Positions 6,068 to 7,599 of a stretch of 7,599 nt of DNA are shown piece after piece. Numbering within the stretch: position 1 is the first letter of the stretch; each line of letters starts with the position of its first letter. This DNA is from Candidatus Latescibacterota bacterium. GTDB lineage: Bacteria; Krumholzibacteriota; Krumholzibacteriia; Krumholzibacteriales; WJIX01. The position numbers and the translations under genes are program-made. The stretch is from positions 1 through 7,599 of the forward strand of contig JAUXHZ010000045.1 of the NCBI GenBank assembly GCA_030621255.1. The letters run 5' to 3'. A model generated the notes under the pieces. The model did not search any database, was not told the origin of the DNA, and saw nothing but the letters and a program-made list of their open reading frames with translations.

Positions 6068-7599
6068 CTAATCAAACATATCTTCAATCTGTTTCATTGA
6101 ATGTCTCAGATTATCCTTTATTTCATCTATCTTATCAATTTCGTCGTTTGAGACGGAAAACTTGATTCTGTTGATTTGAGAAACAACTTTCAATTTCCTG
6201 AGCTGATGTATATTGGCCCCCCTTTTGATATTCTCCAATCCAAGCTCATAAAATTCCAGTATTACCTCCAACATCTTAATCTGTTTTTCAGGAGTACAGT
6301 ACATATCGATCTTGTCAAAGCTGTTCTGCTGTAGAAAGGCGTTCTGGAACATCAGGCATGTCTCAAGCACAATCCTTTTAGTATCGGGAAGAACATCCGG
6401 GCCGACCAATTTTACAACCTGCTGCAGCTTCCCTTCCTGCTGAAGAAGATCGATGATCCTGCTGCGAAGTTCTACCCACCGGCCGTCCGATTTTTCCTGC
6501 CACCAATCGCTTATCTCATCGACATATTCACTGTAGCTGTCAAGCCATGAAATGGCTGGATAATGACGGGCGTTGGCAAGTTGTCTGTCAAGCGCCCAGA
6601 AACATCTTACAAATCTTTTTGTATGCTGCGTAACAGGCTCGGAAAAATCCCCGCCGGGGGGCGAAACAGATCCCACGATACTGATCGATCCCTCAAGGCC
6701 TGAATATGTTGAACCGATCCCTGCTCTTTCATAAAACTCCGCGAGTCTTGTTGGTAAATACGCCGGATAACCCTCACCAGCGGGCATCTCTTCCATACGC
6801 CCTGAAAGTTCTCTCAGGGCCTCAGCCCAGCGCGAGGTGGAATCCGCCATAATCGCCACATGATAACCCTGATCCCTGTAATATTCAGCTATCGTTATTC
6901 CTGTATATATTGAAGCCTCCCGGGCGGCTACCGGCATATTTGAAGTATTCGCTATCAGTATTGTTCTTTCCATAATCGGCCGTTTGGTCCTGGGGTCAAT
7001 CAGCTTGGGAAATTCCTGAAGGACATCGGTCATCTCATTGCCGCGTTCCCCGCACCCAATATAAACAATGATATCGGCGTTGCTCCATTTTGCCAGGGCA
7101 TGTTGAGTCATCGTCTTACCCGTTCCGAAACCTCCCGGAATCACTACCGTTCCGCCTTTGGCAACCGGGAAAAGAGTATCGATAACCCTTTGTCCGGTAA
7201 TAAGCGGAGTAGAAAGCGTCAATTTTTCCTTCAAGGGACGAGGCTTCCGTACGGGCCAGTGATGATTAAATTTGATCTCTTTCACCTCACCGCCGGAATT
7301 CTCTACTTTCAGTGCGGTCTCCGTCACATTGTACTCTCCAGGCTCCGCGACCCATGTAACCCTCCCCTTAACCCCGGGAGGAACAAGAATCCTGTGTTCG
7401 ATCAGCTTGGTTTCCTGAATCTTACCTATTATTTCTCCCATATCCACTTCGGTTCCGGCTTCAATCAGAGGTTCGAATTTCCATTTTTTTTCATGATCGA
7501 GGGATGAAACATGAATCCCTTTCTGAATATACTTACCGGAAGTATCCCTGATAACCTCCAGCGGCCTCTGAATACCGTCATAAATTGTCCCTATCAGGC
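6068..7599 (-). CDS. atpA: V/A-type ATPase subunit A (catalytic), N-terminus cut by window
   Basis: Subunit A (NtpA) hydrolyses or makes ATP in the peripheral head. The frame is open to the right edge, and 509 residues are visible. The first ones, '[16 protein letters not shown]', belong to the conserved region around residue 70 of full-length A, so roughly 70-80 residues are missing. Internal GTG and ATG codons near 7447 are not the start. Numbering from the first visible residue: a non-homologous (bulge) domain at about 30-115; Walker A 'GGFGTGKT' at 155-162 (7112-7135), slightly different from the common GPFGxGKT; the catalytic glutamate in 'GCGERGNEM' (Glu184); and Walker B '[17 protein letters not shown]', with the key Asp at 252. 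'[20 protein letters not shown]' and '[16 protein letters not shown]' follow, then the C-terminal helical domain. The stop lies 14 nt before B. Ion specificity (H+ or Na+) is set by subunit K, which is not in the window. Confidence 0.97.
   Translation of the reverse strand, partial: LIGTIYDGIQRPLEVIRDTSGKYIQKGIHVSSLDHEKKWKFEPLIEAGTEVDMGEIIGKIQETKLIEHRILVPPGVKGRVTWVAEPGEYNVTETALKVENSGGEVKEIKFNHHWPVRKPRPLKEKLTLSTPLITGQRVIDTLFPVAKGGTVVIPGGFGTGKTMTQHALAKWSNADIIVYIGCGERGNEMTDVLQEFPKLIDPRTKRPIMERTILIANTSNMPVAAREASIYTGITIAEYYRDQGYHVAIMADSTSRWAEALRELSGRMEEMPAGEGYPAYLPTRLAEFYERAGIGSTYSGLEGSISIVGSVSPPGGDFSEPVTQHTKRFVRCFWALDRQLANARHYPAISWLDSYSEYVDEISDWWQEKSDGRWVELRSRIIDLLQQEGKLQQVVKLVGPDVLPDTKRIVLETCLMFQNAFLQQNSFDKIDMYCTPEKQIKMLEVILEFYELGLENIKRGANIHQLRKLKVVSQINRIKFSVSNDEIDKIDEIKDNLRHSMKQIEDMFD

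Noticed and set aside
7445..7447. GTG at 7447 as the start of ATPase subunit A
   Set aside because: The frame continues upstream to the window edge and encodes conserved subunit A sequence ([16 protein letters not shown]), so the true start is outside the window.
7100..7507. Plus-strand open frame of 135 codons
   Set aside because: It is antisense to the conserved catalytic ATPase subunit A, including the Walker A region, and has no independent support.

Overview
The window carries seven protein-coding genes, all on the minus strand, tightly packed and probably co-transcribed from the right edge (7599) towards the left edge (1). The gaps between them are 14, 48, -8 (overlap), 108, 24, 39 and 22 nt. 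The first gene (right edge) and the last gene (left edge) are both cut by the window. I found no RNA gene, CRISPR array, mobile element or terminator, and no plus-strand gene I would defend.

Right half (3969-7599): three subunits of a V/A-type (rotary) ATPase in the order A (catalytic, N-terminus missing), B (non-catalytic nucleotide-binding) and D (central stalk). In many bacterial clusters of the E-A-B-D-I-K type, the membrane subunits I and K follow D. Here D is instead translationally coupled to a universal stress protein, so the membrane sector must be encoded upstream of A or elsewhere.

Middle (2915-3976): a UspA-family protein with an altered nucleotide-binding loop, then a free-standing PTS EIIA domain of the fructose/mannitol/Ntr class that keeps its phospho-accepting histidine. 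Both look like regulatory or stress-signalling proteins placed in an energy-conservation operon.

Left half (1-2890): a Cys-rich 252-residue protein, then a compact HgdC/BadF-type ATPase that retains both cysteines matching the [4Fe-4S] ligands of 2-hydroxyacyl-CoA dehydratase activases, then a large putative lipoprotein with a propeller-like C-terminal region. The Cys-rich protein and the activase look like a small two-component ATP-driven electron-transfer pair whose substrate cannot be read from the sequence. This is the least ordinary part of the window.

Organism: the likely lipoprotein signal, bacterial-style Shine-Dalgarno sites, EIIA and UspA genes indicate a bacterium. The V/A-ATPase and the oxygen-sensitive activase family suggest an anaerobe, perhaps from a little-cultured lineage. 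I cannot name a phylum from this sequence alone.
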